Shown one piece after another: positions 1 through 12,268 of a DNA stretch of 64,000 nucleotides. The stretch is from contig CM028338.1 in assembly GCA_016647705.1 (NCBI GenBank), forward strand, positions 23,085,577 through 23,149,576. The letters run 5' to 3'. A model generated the notes under the pieces. The model saw only the letters and a list, made by a program, of their open reading frames with translations, had not been told where the DNA came from and made no database searches. Every line of letters starts with the position of its first letter. The stretch's first letter is position 1. This DNA comes from Eucommia ulmoides. Taxonomy: Eukaryota; Streptophyta; Magnoliopsida; Garryales; Eucommiaceae. Both the position numbers and the translations under genes were made by a program.

Positions 1-1879
1 AAGGAGGAAAGGGGAATAGCTACTTAAGGATGACTAAGTCCCCTAAATAGGGTGTTCTTGAGGTTCTTGGAGCATGAACTCAAGAAATCGATGGTGATTG
101 ATCAACTTCCAACCAAGAAGTTCAAGAAGGAAAATGAGGTAATCACTTAGGGAAGACCCCATCCCTTAAGTTGGTATGTTTCTGCAAAATCCTCTTTGAT
201 CTTGGTTTAATCTTATGTATTTTTCTTGTACATAGTATCATCATGCAATTTATACACTTAATTTTCATGTACATAATACATAAAATACATAAACAACCAA
301 ACAAACACTTAATTCATGTTATAATAACCAAACTATGTCCAAATCATACAAAACTATCTCAAAAACATCAAGAACGTCTGAGAACATGTTAAAAACATGT
401 GAGAAATCAAATCATCCAAGAACATGTTAAGAACATGTGAGGATTCAAATAAAACAACAATTACACCATGAGTTGTACATACTCTCTACGATTCTCTCAA
501 TAACTTTAAACCGACTCTTTACTAATTGTTAATACTAACTATATAAATACTAATAATTGAATTTACTTTCTGCTAAACATCAAGATCATAGCCAGATTGG
601 CTTGTGAACTGGAACCTATATATTATATACACACACACTACACCGACAAACCCTTGTGACAAAGAACTCGGGATAATGGGAGGGCCTCTATTCCTTCAGG
701 GATATGTGTAATTCTTTTTCAGAAACCTTCCCATTTTTCTTTAGTTATGAGTAGGACTGGCAAAAATATATGCTATTTCTTTTTATTTGTTTTATCTAAA
801 AACTCACACACTAACACTAACTAACCAAAACAAAAGACTTCGGATAAGGTGTTCTTGACAAAATCAAAGAGGTTATGTACATGTTATGTTGTGATTTAGG
901 TTATTCACAACTTCAAAAATGATTAATAATAAACGTAATTAAGGTTGTGATTCAGGTTGATCACAACTTTAAAAATAATTAATAATTACTAGCTAAGGTT
1001 GTGATTCAGGTTGTCCACAACTAAAACTAACTGATAATCAACTAAAACCAACTAAAATCGACTCAACTTTCAATTAAACAAGAATGAACTATGTTTGACT
1101 TGATCTTTGGTAACCGTCCAAAGTACGTAAGCAACCCATAAGAGTTCGGCAACCCCTTTAATAACATAAACCATATCCTTTAACCTAACTCAAACGAACT
1201 ACATAAAGACTTGATTCTCATTAATCCAAAATACGTAGGCAACCCACGTGCGAGTTCGGTCGCATATCTAAATAAATTAGTCTTAGCCTGCATTTCATAT
1301 AGTTTGGATATTTATATTTCCATCTATATAAAATGTTATTGGGTGGCACTGACTAGTATTAGCTGTAGCATTTACTTACTTATCATTGTATTATGTAAAA
1401 AAAAATACATAAAAAGAGAAAATGTTTTGAAAAGGGAAATTATTCTTGCTTAAGTAATCAAAGATAACTACTTGAATATGTTTAACAGTGAATATTTATT
1501 TAGACCAAGGTACCATTTAGGAATGGGTGTCTTAGGGTACGTAAATCCTTCCCCAAGCATAACTGACTCCCAAACTTAAAGAATATCTCTAGTACACAAA
1601 CCTTTGGAAGTCAAAACATGGGTTATTTTAAAAGTAAAAATGAATTTCAAAAATCCCAGTGACCTAACACACTACTTAACCCCATGCTAGGTGTCGACTC
1701 CATTTTTAACATAAAATATCGGCCCAAGAAGTTTTTCGAAACCGAAGGCTAGAAAAGCCCTTAAAAAACCATTTTCAAAATGAACAGAATTGGATGACTT
1801 AGAGAGGAGGGGGTGAAACTTGTTTTCATCCTCTTCCCAATTCTCTACTTATTCCGCTATCAAAATCCGGGGTGCATCA
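1..1879 (+). repeat. 5' LTR of Tat-0 (partial at window start)
   Basis: Collinear with 37,720-39,286 and, more distantly, with 9,780-10,992 and 27,600-29,419. It carries two copies of the ACGTAGGCAACCCA hairpin module (about 1,085-1,150 and 1,200-1,265). It ends in GGTGCATCA directly before a primer-binding site, so this is the 5' LTR of a plus-strand element. The start of the LTR, with its promoter, lies left of the window. Confidence 0.85.
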
Positions 1880-1899
1880 GTTAGCGACTCCACTAGGGA
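1880..1899 (+). other. primer-binding site of Tat-0
   Basis: GTTAGCGACTCCACTAGGGA begins right after the LTR end. It matches the TGGCGACTCCRCTGGGGA type of primer-binding site usual in Tat/Ogre elements, which is attributed to tRNA-Arg. The same site is at 10,993-11,012. Confidence 0.8.
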
Positions 1900-2000
1900 T
1901 TGTAAGAGAGTTAGGCCAAGTTGGAGTCTAAATCTATATTCATTGCTTTATAACATCCAAGGATTATGTCTTTGATTTCAGGCATAAATAATTCCCTTCC

Positions 2001-2063
<63 letters not shown>
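2001..2063. repeat. (AAT)n microsatellite
   Basis: About 20 copies of AAT in the Tat-0 leader. Tat-1 has a much shorter, imperfect AAT/AAC run at the same place (about 11,127-11,147). The X insertion begins just after the array. Confidence 0.95.
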
Positions 2064-2064
<1 letters not shown>

Positions 2065-2066
2065 TT

Positions 2067-4228
2067 TGTTGGCCTAGTAGAATATCCAAGAGGGGGGGTA
2101 AATTGGGAAATTAAAAAATAATGAGAATATAACTTGAATAAATGAAATAATTAATTTACTTCCTAAATTAATTATTATCTTTATATCACAGTGGAATAAA
2201 TAAATTAACTAGGTGCACACCTAAACAACAAAAATAACAAAGTGATAATGCAACACACCAAGATATATCCTGGTTCACCAAGCTACCTTTGGCTAGTTCA
2301 GTCCTACGAGCCTCACGGAGATTCGCACCCACTAATTCTCAAGATCCCTTTAAAGGTAGGAATCAAACCCACACACCGATTCTTTTTCAGGCTCAGAATT
2401 AACCTTTACAATTTCCTTTTCAAAGGCTAAGGAATAACCTCTACCTTTTACAAGCTCAAGAATAACCTATCTTTTTATAGGCTCAAGATTAACCTAATTT
2501 TTTTATCACTACGGCTCAAGAATCGAAACCTTATACAATACTCTAAGTATCCTTTTCACAGGTAAGAATGGAACCTTTACAATTCACTCACACTAATTCT
2601 ATCCAGAAAGAATTAATACCTCAATCTCTTTGCAGGAAGAGATTGAAATTTGGCTACCCTTAATTAAATATCCCCAATGATATTTAATCTGTCACAACTC
2701 ACCAATACACAAATTGATAAGAAGTAAATTTCACTCAGGAGCTTCTACCATCCCAAATAAATAATAACTCAATTAATATCCCAACTAATGATAGAAAAAC
2801 GTGAGATACAAAAATATGATTTTAACAAGATATGGGTAGCAAATTGGAGCACGTAATAAGATTTAAGAAATTATTTGTAAAAATATTTTCTTCAAAAATC
2901 AGAAACAATTTCTAAGATCAATTTCTAAACGATAAACAAATAATGCAATAAAAGAATATAATTGGAAAGATCTCACCCGGATAACACAGAAAGAATAGAT
3001 AAAGCAATGTAACTTCAGATCCGGTAGCAACACAAATTAATAGCAGTTGATCTTCACGATCGTCTCTTAGAAAAGCTCACAAATTTTAGATGAATAACTC
3101 TTATAAAAGCTCACAATATAATATGATATGATTTTTCTCCTTTTCTGCTTAATGATGAATGAAATTCGCAGGTCCATATAAAGGCACATGTAATCAGTCT
3201 CCTAACAGCTAGTTTACAATGTCATGACAATAAAATACTCTTCTAGACCCCTTATATCATAAGGACTTCATTTAGGTTCAATTTCATTTAAAAACAACTT
3301 TCAAATCTCTCAATTAAATCCCCAAAGTATTTCTCAATCTCAATTAATAAGAATAGAAACTATTTCAAATACCAAATTGATAAATATTAATATTTAATGT
3401 ACCAAATCAATAGGATTTAATTAATATATGAACCAAATCTTAAATATCACCAAATCCCTTATATCTCTCTCAAATCCTAACAAAAAACGACTACTCTTAG
3501 ATATGACTTCGGAATCCACATGATCCTGAAACAGAGTCACCAGTCGACTTGGAGATTCAGGATGTAGCCAATGCAGTTCATCGGTCGATCGCTCAGTCGA
3601 CTTCTTGATTCAGAGAGTTTCATTTAATCTCACCGGTCCACCTGTCAGTCGACTCGTCGATTTAGAGAGTTCAGCCACCATTGGACGGTCGACTCCTCAG
3701 TTGACTGCTACCTTCTGCATTTATTCTCTGATCACAATTTAAACTCTTTCTCTTTTACATTTTTGGCCCTTTAACTAATTTCTTTTCTCAATTAGCTCCA
3801 CTTACGTTCTCAAATTCCATTTTAACCATTTATAAATATTTCTTTTCAAATCACATATTAGAGTAAATAATTTCACTTAATTAAAACACACATAAATAAT
3901 AATAAAAAAAACTTTTTGTGCAATGTATGTGTTCCGAATTGGGATATTAAGAGTTGAAATCTACCTGGTTTGTTTTCCCTAATTTCTTCAAACTCTTAAA
4001 TCTTCAACTTCATCATTTAGCATTCATTTAATTTGATTTTCAATATCTTCGAATTAATCATTTAGCATCCATTTAATTTGATCTTCAATATCTTCAATTT
4101 CATCATTTAGAATCCATTTAATTTGACATCTTCATCACTGGAATTTTAAATCACTAAAATACTTGATCAAACATTATTTCCACCAAAATATCAATATTTA
4201 ATTGTTCATCAAAATCTTAGGATCAACA
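2067..4228 (+). mobile_element. X copy 1: about 2.16 kb TG...CA element, probably a solo LTR
   Basis: Begins TGTTGGCC and ends GGATCAACA, with 5 bp inverted ends TGTTG/CAACA typical of an LTR. It aligns end to end with 35,238-37,291 and, inverted, with 41,860-43,893. It has no primer site, no coding region and no second LTR, so a solo LTR is the simplest reading. Inside are about 35 bp direct repeats built on GGCTCAAGAATAACCT (about 2,390-2,510) and a cluster of GTCGAC palindromes (about 3,538-3,712). It sits in an AAT microsatellite, so its target duplication cannot be read. The superfamily is uncertain; the TGTTGGCC..GGGGGTGAATTGGG start is shared by many plant LTRs. Confidence 0.7.
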
Positions 4229-4246
4229 ACAACAATAATAATAATA

Positions 4247-4325
<79 letters not shown>

Positions 4326-4369
4326 TAACAATAACAATAACAATAACAATAACAATAACAATAATAAGC
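4229..4369. repeat. compound microsatellite (GAT)n-(AAT)n-(AACAAT)n
   Basis: Sequential runs: short AAC/AAT, about 16 GAT, about 9 AAT, then a run of AACAAT hexamers. It follows X copy 1 and continues the simple-repeat tract seen left of it. It produces low-complexity frames on both strands (poly-Met/Ile, poly-Leu/Ser) that are not genes. Confidence 0.95.
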
Positions 4370-5640
4370 ATATCATTTCATATGTATATATCAGCATACA
4401 AGTATATTTACTGTCTCTATTTACTACATTTACATTTACTGTCCTTAAATACTGCATTTAAATAATGTTTTTACATTTTTGAATTTCATTACTGTATACA
4501 TTCTCCAACGCACGAGCACTCACTATTGCATTGTATATCATGATGAAAAAACCCGCACCGTAACCCTTTTAGGGATAGAGAGGCCGACAGTAGGGGCTTT
4601 CATCGATGATTTCATCACACCGATCTAAGATCCGAAAACCCTTAGGACAGAAAGAGGAATTAGTAGAAGCAAGGCTAGGGGGGTTTATCCTTGGGGATCC
4701 AACTATGAACCTCGCCTCGGTCAGATCACCAACCAACGATGGAGGATAATTATGTCATCAAGTCCTAGGAGCCATGATCTATGTTTTAGGAGAAAAATAG
4801 GACAATATTGTCATTAAGTCCTAATAAAAATGATCCATCGGAAAAATCTAGGATAAATTTTATCACTAGGTCCTAAGAACTATGATCAATTTGTATGGAA
4901 AAGATGAGTCTATCACCAAGCTCTAGGAGCAAATATCCGTACTTTGAAAAGAAAAAAGAAAGAATATTTATGTCATTAATTCCTAGGATCCATGGTCCAT
5001 ATATTGAGGAAGAAAATGACGTTTGTACCCTAGAGTCCTAGGAAGAATGATCTATACTTGGACAATAAAGGGCCAATTGTGCCATAAGCCTAGAGGATTG
5101 TATTTTTTTTTTTTTTTAGGATAATCCAAAATTTTTGAGTTACCCTTGTTCTACGAAAGCCATGTCTAAGCCGAGGTCTATCCAAAACATATATGAGAAT
5201 TGCCTGCTAGAGCTACAACTTCCTAGGATTGCATATATACAGCACAAACATTATCATCTATGTATACATACTCACGTATAGTCAAGAATATAACTACACA
5301 TAAATATAGGATAATTCACATCCTTAAAAGTTCATAAGTAGAGGTCTAGGTTGTTAATCACTTAATAAATCTAGAAAAATTTGCTTTAGGTAACTTTTCC
5401 TAAAAGTCATCCGAGATCCGTTCGCAAAGAATTATAAGATGAACCCGATCCGTCTCTCTATTGGAAGTATTCAAAATGACTCCAAGATCCCGACGATGCC
5501 AGAAGATAATTCCTCCCTGACAGAAATGCTAAGCCAGATGAACCCAGCCTCACTATTCCAAGAAGAGAACCAATTGCCATTACCTGGAAATACCCTTAGC
5601 ATGATAAAGTGTTGGGACGAATTACGAATTGAGAGGCTCC
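4370..5640 (+). pseudogene. Tat-0 leader and possible start of its first reading frame
   Basis: Bases 4,370-4,680 match the Tat-1 leader at 11,155-11,470, including CTCCAACGCACGAGCACTCA and a conserved AGGGATAGAGAGGCC block. Bases 4,720-5,100 hold four or five loose repeats of a GTCCTAGGAgCCATGATC phrase. A small open frame at 5,439-5,640 starts MNPIRLSIGSIQ. I do not recognise it; Ogre-type elements carry an extra frame before gag, which it could be. It is cut by the Athila-like LTR at 5,641. Confidence 0.5.
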
Positions 5641-7226
5641 TGATAGGTGTGATCTACCTACATATTTTCAAACCGAATTAAGTTAGTTTTCGAGCGTTTA
5701 TATAGTATTTTATTACGTTTTAATTAGTTTTTATTACTTTTTGTATAAAACAGGAATGTGGGGGCACAAAGATAGGAAACTGGAGCGAAAACGATGAGAT
5801 CAAACCAAAAACGGTCGAAGAACGGTGGAAAAACAAGCACGGAGGAAAAATTATGAAAGAAGCCCACCGCTGCGGCGTCCAGACTACCGTCGTGGCGGTG
5901 AAAATACTAAGAAGACTAATATCTTGCTAAACTTCCACCGCCGCAGCACAAGAGATGCAGGATGTTCTTCCTATTTCACTACCTAGGCGATCAACCAACC
6001 GACCTACCCACCACCGCGCAAGTGATCCCATTGCAGCGACGGTGGCCTCTACACAACCTAAGATATTTTTTTAGATATTTTTGAGATATTTTGCTTATAA
6101 ATACCCTACCCTCTCCCCTCCTTTTGCTCTCCCAGGCCATTAGGGCCCCTTAGAAGATATCTAAGGGTAGGTTTAGGAGTTTTAGAGGTAGAGCTCACAT
6201 CCCGAAGTGGAGGAAGACGATGAAGCGATCGTTGAGCGTTCTTAGCGGTTAATCTTCGGACGAGGCTAAGTTCTTCGATTTCTTTTCTTATTTCTTTAAC
6301 TTAGGATTTTGTGATCTTGTTTAGCTCGATTTCAATGTTTATACGGTTATGACCACGAGTTAAATGTGGATTGTATAGGGATTAACAATAAATTTATAAA
6401 TATGTGTTTGGATGATTTCGATGTTGCGTTTATGTTTGTTCTTTGTAGTTTGATTGTGTTTATCGTATTGTTTGTTTATCATGCTTAGTTAGATAAATGG
6501 AGAATACGGGGTTTGACAAACCCCAGATTTGGAATAGGGTAAACAAACGCCACAATCCAATAACCCGGTCGGGGTTAGGATTGTGGACAATCGATGACGT
6601 TGGGACAAGACTCACGTGACCTAGGGTCGTTAAGACATTGAGGGGGAGTTATTCATTGACTCGAAGTCATGTATTCCCCCGTCTTATACTCGGGAGAGGT
6701 GGCGGTGGAGTTTTAAAATCGAGATTGTCGATACAGTAAACACGACGTGACGATCCAATGACCCGGTCAGGAGTTGGATTGTGTGCAATCAATGACGTTG
6801 GGGCGAGACTCACGTGACCTAGGGTCATTAAGATATTGAGGGGGACTTCTTAATTAACATGAAGTTGCGTTATATCCCCTGTATTACACTCGAGAGAGGT
6901 GGTGGAGGAGTTTTAGATACCAAGATTGTCAAATAAGTCGAACACCGTAAACGTGAGTAAATCAAGATTGAACACGTATTTGTAAACAAGTTAATCCCTA
7001 GGCAATTCTTTCCCCTAAAACATATTAGTATATTAGTATAGTTAATTTAGGTTATATTAGTATTAGTTTAATTAATTAAATACATTTATTTTTATCCTAG
7101 ATAAAGTTAGGTCATGACAAATGCGGTACTCGATAGTAACGACACCAATCCCTGTGGATACGATACCCAATTTTAAACAATCACACTATACTAAAACTTT
7201 GACCTCGTACACTTGTGAGTAGTCCA
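5641..7226 (+). mobile_element. solo LTR of the Athila-like family (plus orientation)
   Basis: Begins TGATAGGTGTGATCTACC and ends near CTTGTGAGTAGTCCA. It is the inverse of the LTRs at 13,319-14,825 and 52,077-54,169. A TATAAATA box is at 6,096-6,103. GC-rich CCACCGC/GCGG palindromes occupy 5,867-6,050. Two copies of a roughly 190 bp module (GACGTTGGG..ACTCACGTGACCTAGG) lie at 6,565-6,735 and 6,740-6,925. No interior accompanies it, so it is a solo LTR in Tat-0. I see no clear target duplication. Confidence 0.8.
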
Positions 7227-7830
7227 TACGCGAGGATCGAATCCTTCACCGTACAGTTCCCTTATGGAAAATGGATTGCTACTAAAGATCACTATAGCCT
7301 TGCTAAATGGGAAGACATCATTTGTGCCACTGCCGCAAGTCAAGACCTGCATAGTTGGGAGAAGAATCATGAACCTAAGGAAGACTCAGTCCAGGTAGAT
7401 ATTTCGAAGATATGGAAGTATATGGACTACATGAAGTAATCTATTAATGAGATCAAACAGGTTATCTAGACCCTTATCCACCTAGAGCACCAACCTTTCA
7501 TCTCATCTTCATTGCCTCACAAAATCTTCAAGCCTGCCCAATCACCTAAAGAGAGGGGACGATTCACTGCATTCCCTGTTCCACTCTCTCAAATCTACCG
7601 CTACTATTTCAAGAATACGCTGTTAGCACCTATTCCCCCTAACCTAGGAAACCCTTTGGATCCGAGGATTAACCGTCGCACTTTCTGCCACTATTACTTC
7701 GGAATGATTGGTCACCACACCAATCAATGCCAGGACCGCAAGAACTGTGTCGAGGATCTCATTTAGATTGGGATCATAAGTATCTCAGGAAAAACTCTGA
7801 CCATCAAAGAATAGGTGGATAAACGTCTAT
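7227..7830 (+). pseudogene. gag remnant of Tat-0, C-terminal part
   Basis: The stretch 7,512-7,766 encodes a protein piece like the end of Tat-lineage gag: a GRFTAFPVPLSQIY block, a proline-rich linker, then a zinc-knuckle-like FCHYYFGMIGHHTNQC segment and VEDLI. The matching place in Tat-1 is about 15,150-15,310 (GHHTNN). Gag proteins package the element's RNA. The upstream piece at 7,227-7,437 is probably also gag or a preceding frame. Broken, with several breaks in this short span. Confidence 0.65.
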
Positions 7831-8103
7831 ATCTTCGTTTCACTTAGTTTATCAATTAATTTCTAAGAAACTAGGTGTTATCCTATATGCCTATGTACTA
7901 TATTAACAAATCTCTAAATACAAGCTTATTTTTATCTAAGCTCGACTCAAGTCTTCATACTCTGACTTTCATAACTTAATTTGTTTGTAGTAATTAATGT
8001 ATCGTGAATAATCAAAATAATGGTAATATAATGTAAATACTAAATCAGACCATTATCCAAATGAAAATGTTAAAAGAAATGTCTTCTTTCAACCAAACGA
8101 TAG
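7831..8103 (+). other. AT-rich stretch before Tat-1; nothing recognised
   Basis: No frame or motif recognised. By the nesting model it is Tat-0 interior just left of the Tat-1 insertion. Confidence 0.4.
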
Positions 8104-9562
8104 TACAAACACCGTATTTTGTCTCGCCCAGTTAGTGTTGAATCAAGTATAAATTCAGATAAACTTTAAACTCAGGTTTAAAGAGAATGAATTTCTACCT
8201 GAGATCACACTATACAATATACAAAAAACAACCAAACACATAACAAAAATGCAAAAATATTGAATTTGACAAAATACAACTAAATAAAAGTTTTGGGTCA
8301 AAATTGAAATCACTATGATTTAAGGAGGTTTAAAATGAATTTACTAAGGTTTTATTTACATTAAATAATCTTTAGTATAGATAAATATTAGTCACTACCA
8401 ATAAATTATATGATATTTCAAACAATTAACTCGGTTACCCCACTCCGACTTTGAAACATTTACTTTTCACTGAATCTTGTTAAATTTAGCACCAAAAATA
8501 ATTCTTCCTCTCATGCATACCACATCACACACTAACAAGAAACAATAAAAAACACCTTAATCAAGGATTGGAAACTCCATGACAAAGCCCAAAATCACAA
8601 GGTGATTTAAGGTTTGGGCTTAACTTGGGTTTTCACCAAATCCAAGTAGTCTTGACAAACCACCCTAGGCCAAAGCAACCAAGGGGCCTAGCCATCATTT
8701 AAGACCCAAAAAAAAGAAGACTTATAATATACAAGGAGCCTTCCTAGAAGTTTCCTACCAAATGGCAAAGGAAGATGAGAAGCCACTTGGGGCATAATCA
8801 ACCGTTATCGAAACCAAACCGATTCAGTTCATCACCTAAGTAAGGCATTCAATGAGCATTGAATTCCCATCCCATCAAGAATTAAATGATTGGGATGACA
8901 TGTGAAGGCCACATTCAAGGTATCTATATATTTTAAGCAAAATATCTTAGAAACCAACGAAAGCCTTAAATCGTGACAACCCGTTACCGAAACCAAACCA
9001 GATGAGTAGCCTCCAAGTAGTGCACCTAATGCACATCCCATCAAGCATTAAATTCTAAGGGTAACTAGGTAACTTGGAAACTAACCGATGGTTACAAGGA
9101 AAGTTCACCCAATTCCATCCAAAATGAACCGAATGTGTGACCTCCAAGTCATGACTCATCACTTTGAATTAAAACAGAAGTGACACATAAGGACTAGATG
9201 AAATGCACCAAGGGAACATTTAATATAACCAAACCAAAATAGTGGATCTAACTGGTATTTAGCTCCTAAATCAAACTTGATCTATCGCATCAAGTCATAA
9301 ATGCACCTATGTGCAAGGAACCTTATTAGTGGAGAGGTAATGATTGGAAATCATTGGCAATCATTGGTAATGATTGCTAATGATTACCAAATCTTTGAAA
9401 ATATTTGGTAATCAATACCAAATCTGTGAGAATCTAGCCTTCTACCCTAAATTCGTTCCAATCCAAATAAAACAAAAAAAGATAGCTAGTTCCCCGGCCA
9501 AACACCCTCCAAGGAAGAGGCTAGTATTTCCTGCATATTACCCAATGCGCAGGCCCCCAACC

Positions 9563-9570
9563 TATAAATA
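9563..9570 (+). promoter_or_regulatory. TATA box in Tat-1 5' LTR
   Basis: TATAAATA in the context CCAACCTATAAATAGAGG. The same box and the preceding GAAGAGGCTRG..CCAATGC block occur at 27,406 and 37,497, and in weaker form at 59,509. It is the likely LTR promoter of the family. Confidence 0.75.
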
Positions 9571-10264
9571 GAGGTGTTGGGGTTTTCACTTTTTCAAGTC
9601 TTAAAGGCCTAGATTCTCTTTCTAAACTTGAACAACTCTCTCGGGTCCTAGGCCTCTCAAGCATATTTGTCAAAAACCACATCCTGATTCTGTCAAAATT
9701 TAGCCAGGGAATGAATTCTTAAGTTCTTAGAACAGGAACTTCAAGGATTGACGATCACCGATCAACATCGAGCCAAGGAGGAAAGGAGGTAGGCTACTTA
9801 GGGACGACTACATCTCCTAAGTAGGTTATTGTTCTTGGGTTCTTGGCTAGGAAATCAAAGAACCGCGACCATCGATCAACCACCGACCAACCATCGATTA
9901 AGGAGAAGGAGGTATACAATTAGGGAAGACCATATTCCCTAAGAACTTGAGATAAATGGTGGGCCTCTATTCCTTTAGGGATATGTGTGAAACCTTCCCA
10001 TTTTCCTTAGTTACAAGTACGACTGACATGAATATATGGTATTTTTTTTCTTCACTTTTTAACTCACAACTCACAAAAAAACACTAAACTAATCAAATCA
10101 AATCAAAGGAGTTCGTTTGAGGCTCTTGACAAAATCAAAGGTTTGTTCCAAGGTTGTGATTCAAGTTTGTTTAATTAAAACTAACTGATGATCAACCAAA
10201 ACTTAACTAAACTAACTCAACTTTTAACCCAAACCAACCCAGCTTTCAAACATAACAAGATTGA

Positions 10265-10545
10265 ATTACATTCGACCTAATCTTTGGTAACCACCTAAAG
10301 TACGTAGGCAACCCATATGGGTTCGGTCACACCTCTAATAATGAATCCAATTTTCAACTTAACAGGAATGAACTACATCTGACTTGATATTTGGTAACCA
10401 CCTAAAGTACGTAGGCAGCCCATAAGGGTTCGGTCACACCACTAATAATAAACCATACCCTTTACCCTAACCAGAATGAACTACGTGATGACCTGATTCT
10501 CATTCGAGATACGTAGGCAACTCACGTGTGGGTTCGGTTGCATAT
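10265..10545 (+). repeat. three double-hairpin modules in the Tat-1 5' LTR
   Basis: Three successive units of about 60-70 bases with the pattern GACCTGAT, stem 1, TACGTAGGCA, stem 2, TTCGGTC. Examples: stem 1 CTTTGG (10,282-10,287) with CTAAAG (10,295-10,300), or TCTC with GAGA (10,498-10,509). Stem 2: AACCCATATGGGTT (10,310-10,323) and AACTCA..TGGGTT (10,519-10,534). The last unit also has CTACGT at 10,481 facing ACGTAG at 10,511. Confidence 0.8.
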
Positions 10546-10992
10546 CCAAACAACTTAGTCTTCGTTTGCATTTCATTTAGTATAGCTTGTACATTTACAT
10601 ATATGTCTATATATAAACTATTATTGGGTGTCACTGACTAGTAGTAACTGTAGTATTTACCTGTTTTCGACTATATCATGTCGAAAATACATAAAAAGAA
10701 CAAAAACCTTAAAAAGGAGAATTATTTATGTTCAAGTAAATCAAATAAAATTGTTTGGACAGTATTTAACAGGGAATATCTATTTAGACTGAGGTACCGT
10801 CTTCGGACGGGTGTCTTAGGCTGTCTAACACCTTCCTCGAGCATAACCGACTACCAAACTTAAAGAATATCTCCAGTACATAGACCTATAGAAGCCAAAA
10901 TACGGGCCATTTCAAAAGGAAAGGGATGAAACTTTTTTTCATCATCTTCCCGATTCTCTACTTCTTTCGCTATCGAAATCCGAGGTACGTCA

Positions 10993-11012
10993 GCTGGAGA
11001 CTACGCTGAGGA
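10993..11012 (+). other. primer-binding site of Tat-1
   Basis: GCTGGAGACTACGCTGAGGA follows the LTR end directly. It is a diverged form of the Tat/Ogre tRNA-Arg type site, like 1,880-1,899. Confidence 0.75.
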
Positions 11013-12268
11013 CTTTTTAAGTGAGTCAGGCCTAGTTGGAGTTTAAATCCATATTCACTATTTAATAACATCCAAGCATTATGTCGTTGATTTCAAACAT
11101 AAACAATTGCCTACCAAAACATAACAGTAATAATAACAATAATAACGAAACAATACTAAGTATATTATTTCATGTGTATATATTAGCATGCATACATATT
11201 TACTGTCTTTATTTATTGCATTTATATTTTTGTCTTTACATTACTGCATTTAAATATTGTCTTTATATTTCTGCATTTACATTACTGTATACTCTCTCCA
11301 ACGCACGAGCACTCACTTTGTATTGCATGACATCGATGGAAAACTCAGGTCGTAACCTTCTTAGGGATAGAGAGGCCGGCAGTAGGGGCTGACATCGGTG
11401 ATTTCATCACACTGATCTAAGACCTAAAAACCCTTAAGTTAGAAATAGAAGTTAGTAGAAGCAAGGCCGTGGGTTACATCCCCCTAGATCCGGTTATGAA
11501 TGTTTTCTCGCGTGGACCACCAACCAAAGATGGATGTTCCCCTGGGGAAGACACCAGAGGTTTAAAGGTCTGGGAATCGAGCTTTTTAGGATGCGTTAGA
11601 AGAAAAACCAAAATTACATATAGTGAGCCTAGGATAAAGGAAAGTCAAAACCCTGTTCTACTTAGGGCACAATGTTGGAGAGAGACATTTAATTTTGTTG
11701 TCAGTATATCATTACCCTGAAACCTTGCAAAAAAGAAGTACCCCTAGGACTAATAAAGAATGAAATAACCAAATAAGAATTTTCATTCCTTTTTTCTATA
11801 ACCCTGCTCACAGTCTCTAATTGTATTTAAATAAATTGACTGCTAAACAAGACATGGAAAAGAGTAAAGAGAATCCTTATTATGACTATACAGGACTTTA
11901 TCAGACTCAGAAACTTTAGTTTGTTTGGATTTAGGTCTTGCTTCAGTTTGAGGTCGACGTTGAATAAGAATTTATATAAGATTTTCATTGAAACCAAATA
12001 AAAGTGCCAAATCAAGTCTGTAATTACAAGCAAAGTACACCCTGTCTGTGGAATTAGTCATGACTAAATTCGATATGGTTGTAAATTATAAAGTTCGGAA
12101 CTAATGGAAATCTCATCTCAAACTAAGTCATAGTCAAACCACAAATACTTGTGTAAGCAAAATAATGAAACGACCATCGTCTAAGTAGGAAAATTTGCTC
12201 CGCGTTAGAAAACACCCGTCTCCAGTTCGGCAGTTCACACTTAGTCACAAGCACGACAACCTATCCTA
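11013..12268 (+). other. Tat-1 leader
   Basis: Non-coding leader between primer site and gag. It contains an AAT/AAC microsatellite remnant (11,127-11,147) and the conserved CTCCAACGCACGAGCACTCA block. The undisturbed TTA site at 11,689-11,691 is where Tat-2 received its Harbinger insertion, so this copy shows the empty site. No gene recognised; small frames here are chance. Confidence 0.7.

Larger units (their letters stand above)
8104..10992 (+). repeat. 5' LTR of Tat-1
   Basis: Collinear with 25,953-29,419. The start is diverged from the TGTAGACA..GCATTTTGTC start of the other copies; the end is GGTACGTCA before the primer site. The first third holds three degenerate units of about 180 bp around CCGTTACCGAAACCAAACC and CATCCCATCAAGCATTAAAT (8,800-9,250). 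A TATA box lies at 9,563. The last part holds the hairpin modules. Confidence 0.88.

Noticed and set aside
1880-1899. A tRNA gene at the primer-binding site
   Set aside because: Only about 18-20 bases match the tRNA 3' end complement, placed exactly at the LTR end; it is a primer site.
4202-4465. Open frames on both strands with long Met/Ile/Thr and Leu/Ser runs
   Set aside because: Direct translation of the GAT/AAT/AACAAT microsatellites; no gene signal outside the repeat.
5439-5681. A host gene of 80 codons
   Set aside because: Its last part is LTR sequence beginning at 5,641; the rest lies within the Tat-0 leader/gag region.
10265-10545. tRNA-like genes or Pol III promoters suggested by GGTTCGGTC
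   Set aside because: The phrase resembles part of a B box (GGTTCGANTCC), but there is no A box at the right distance and no cloverleaf; the hairpin module explains it better.
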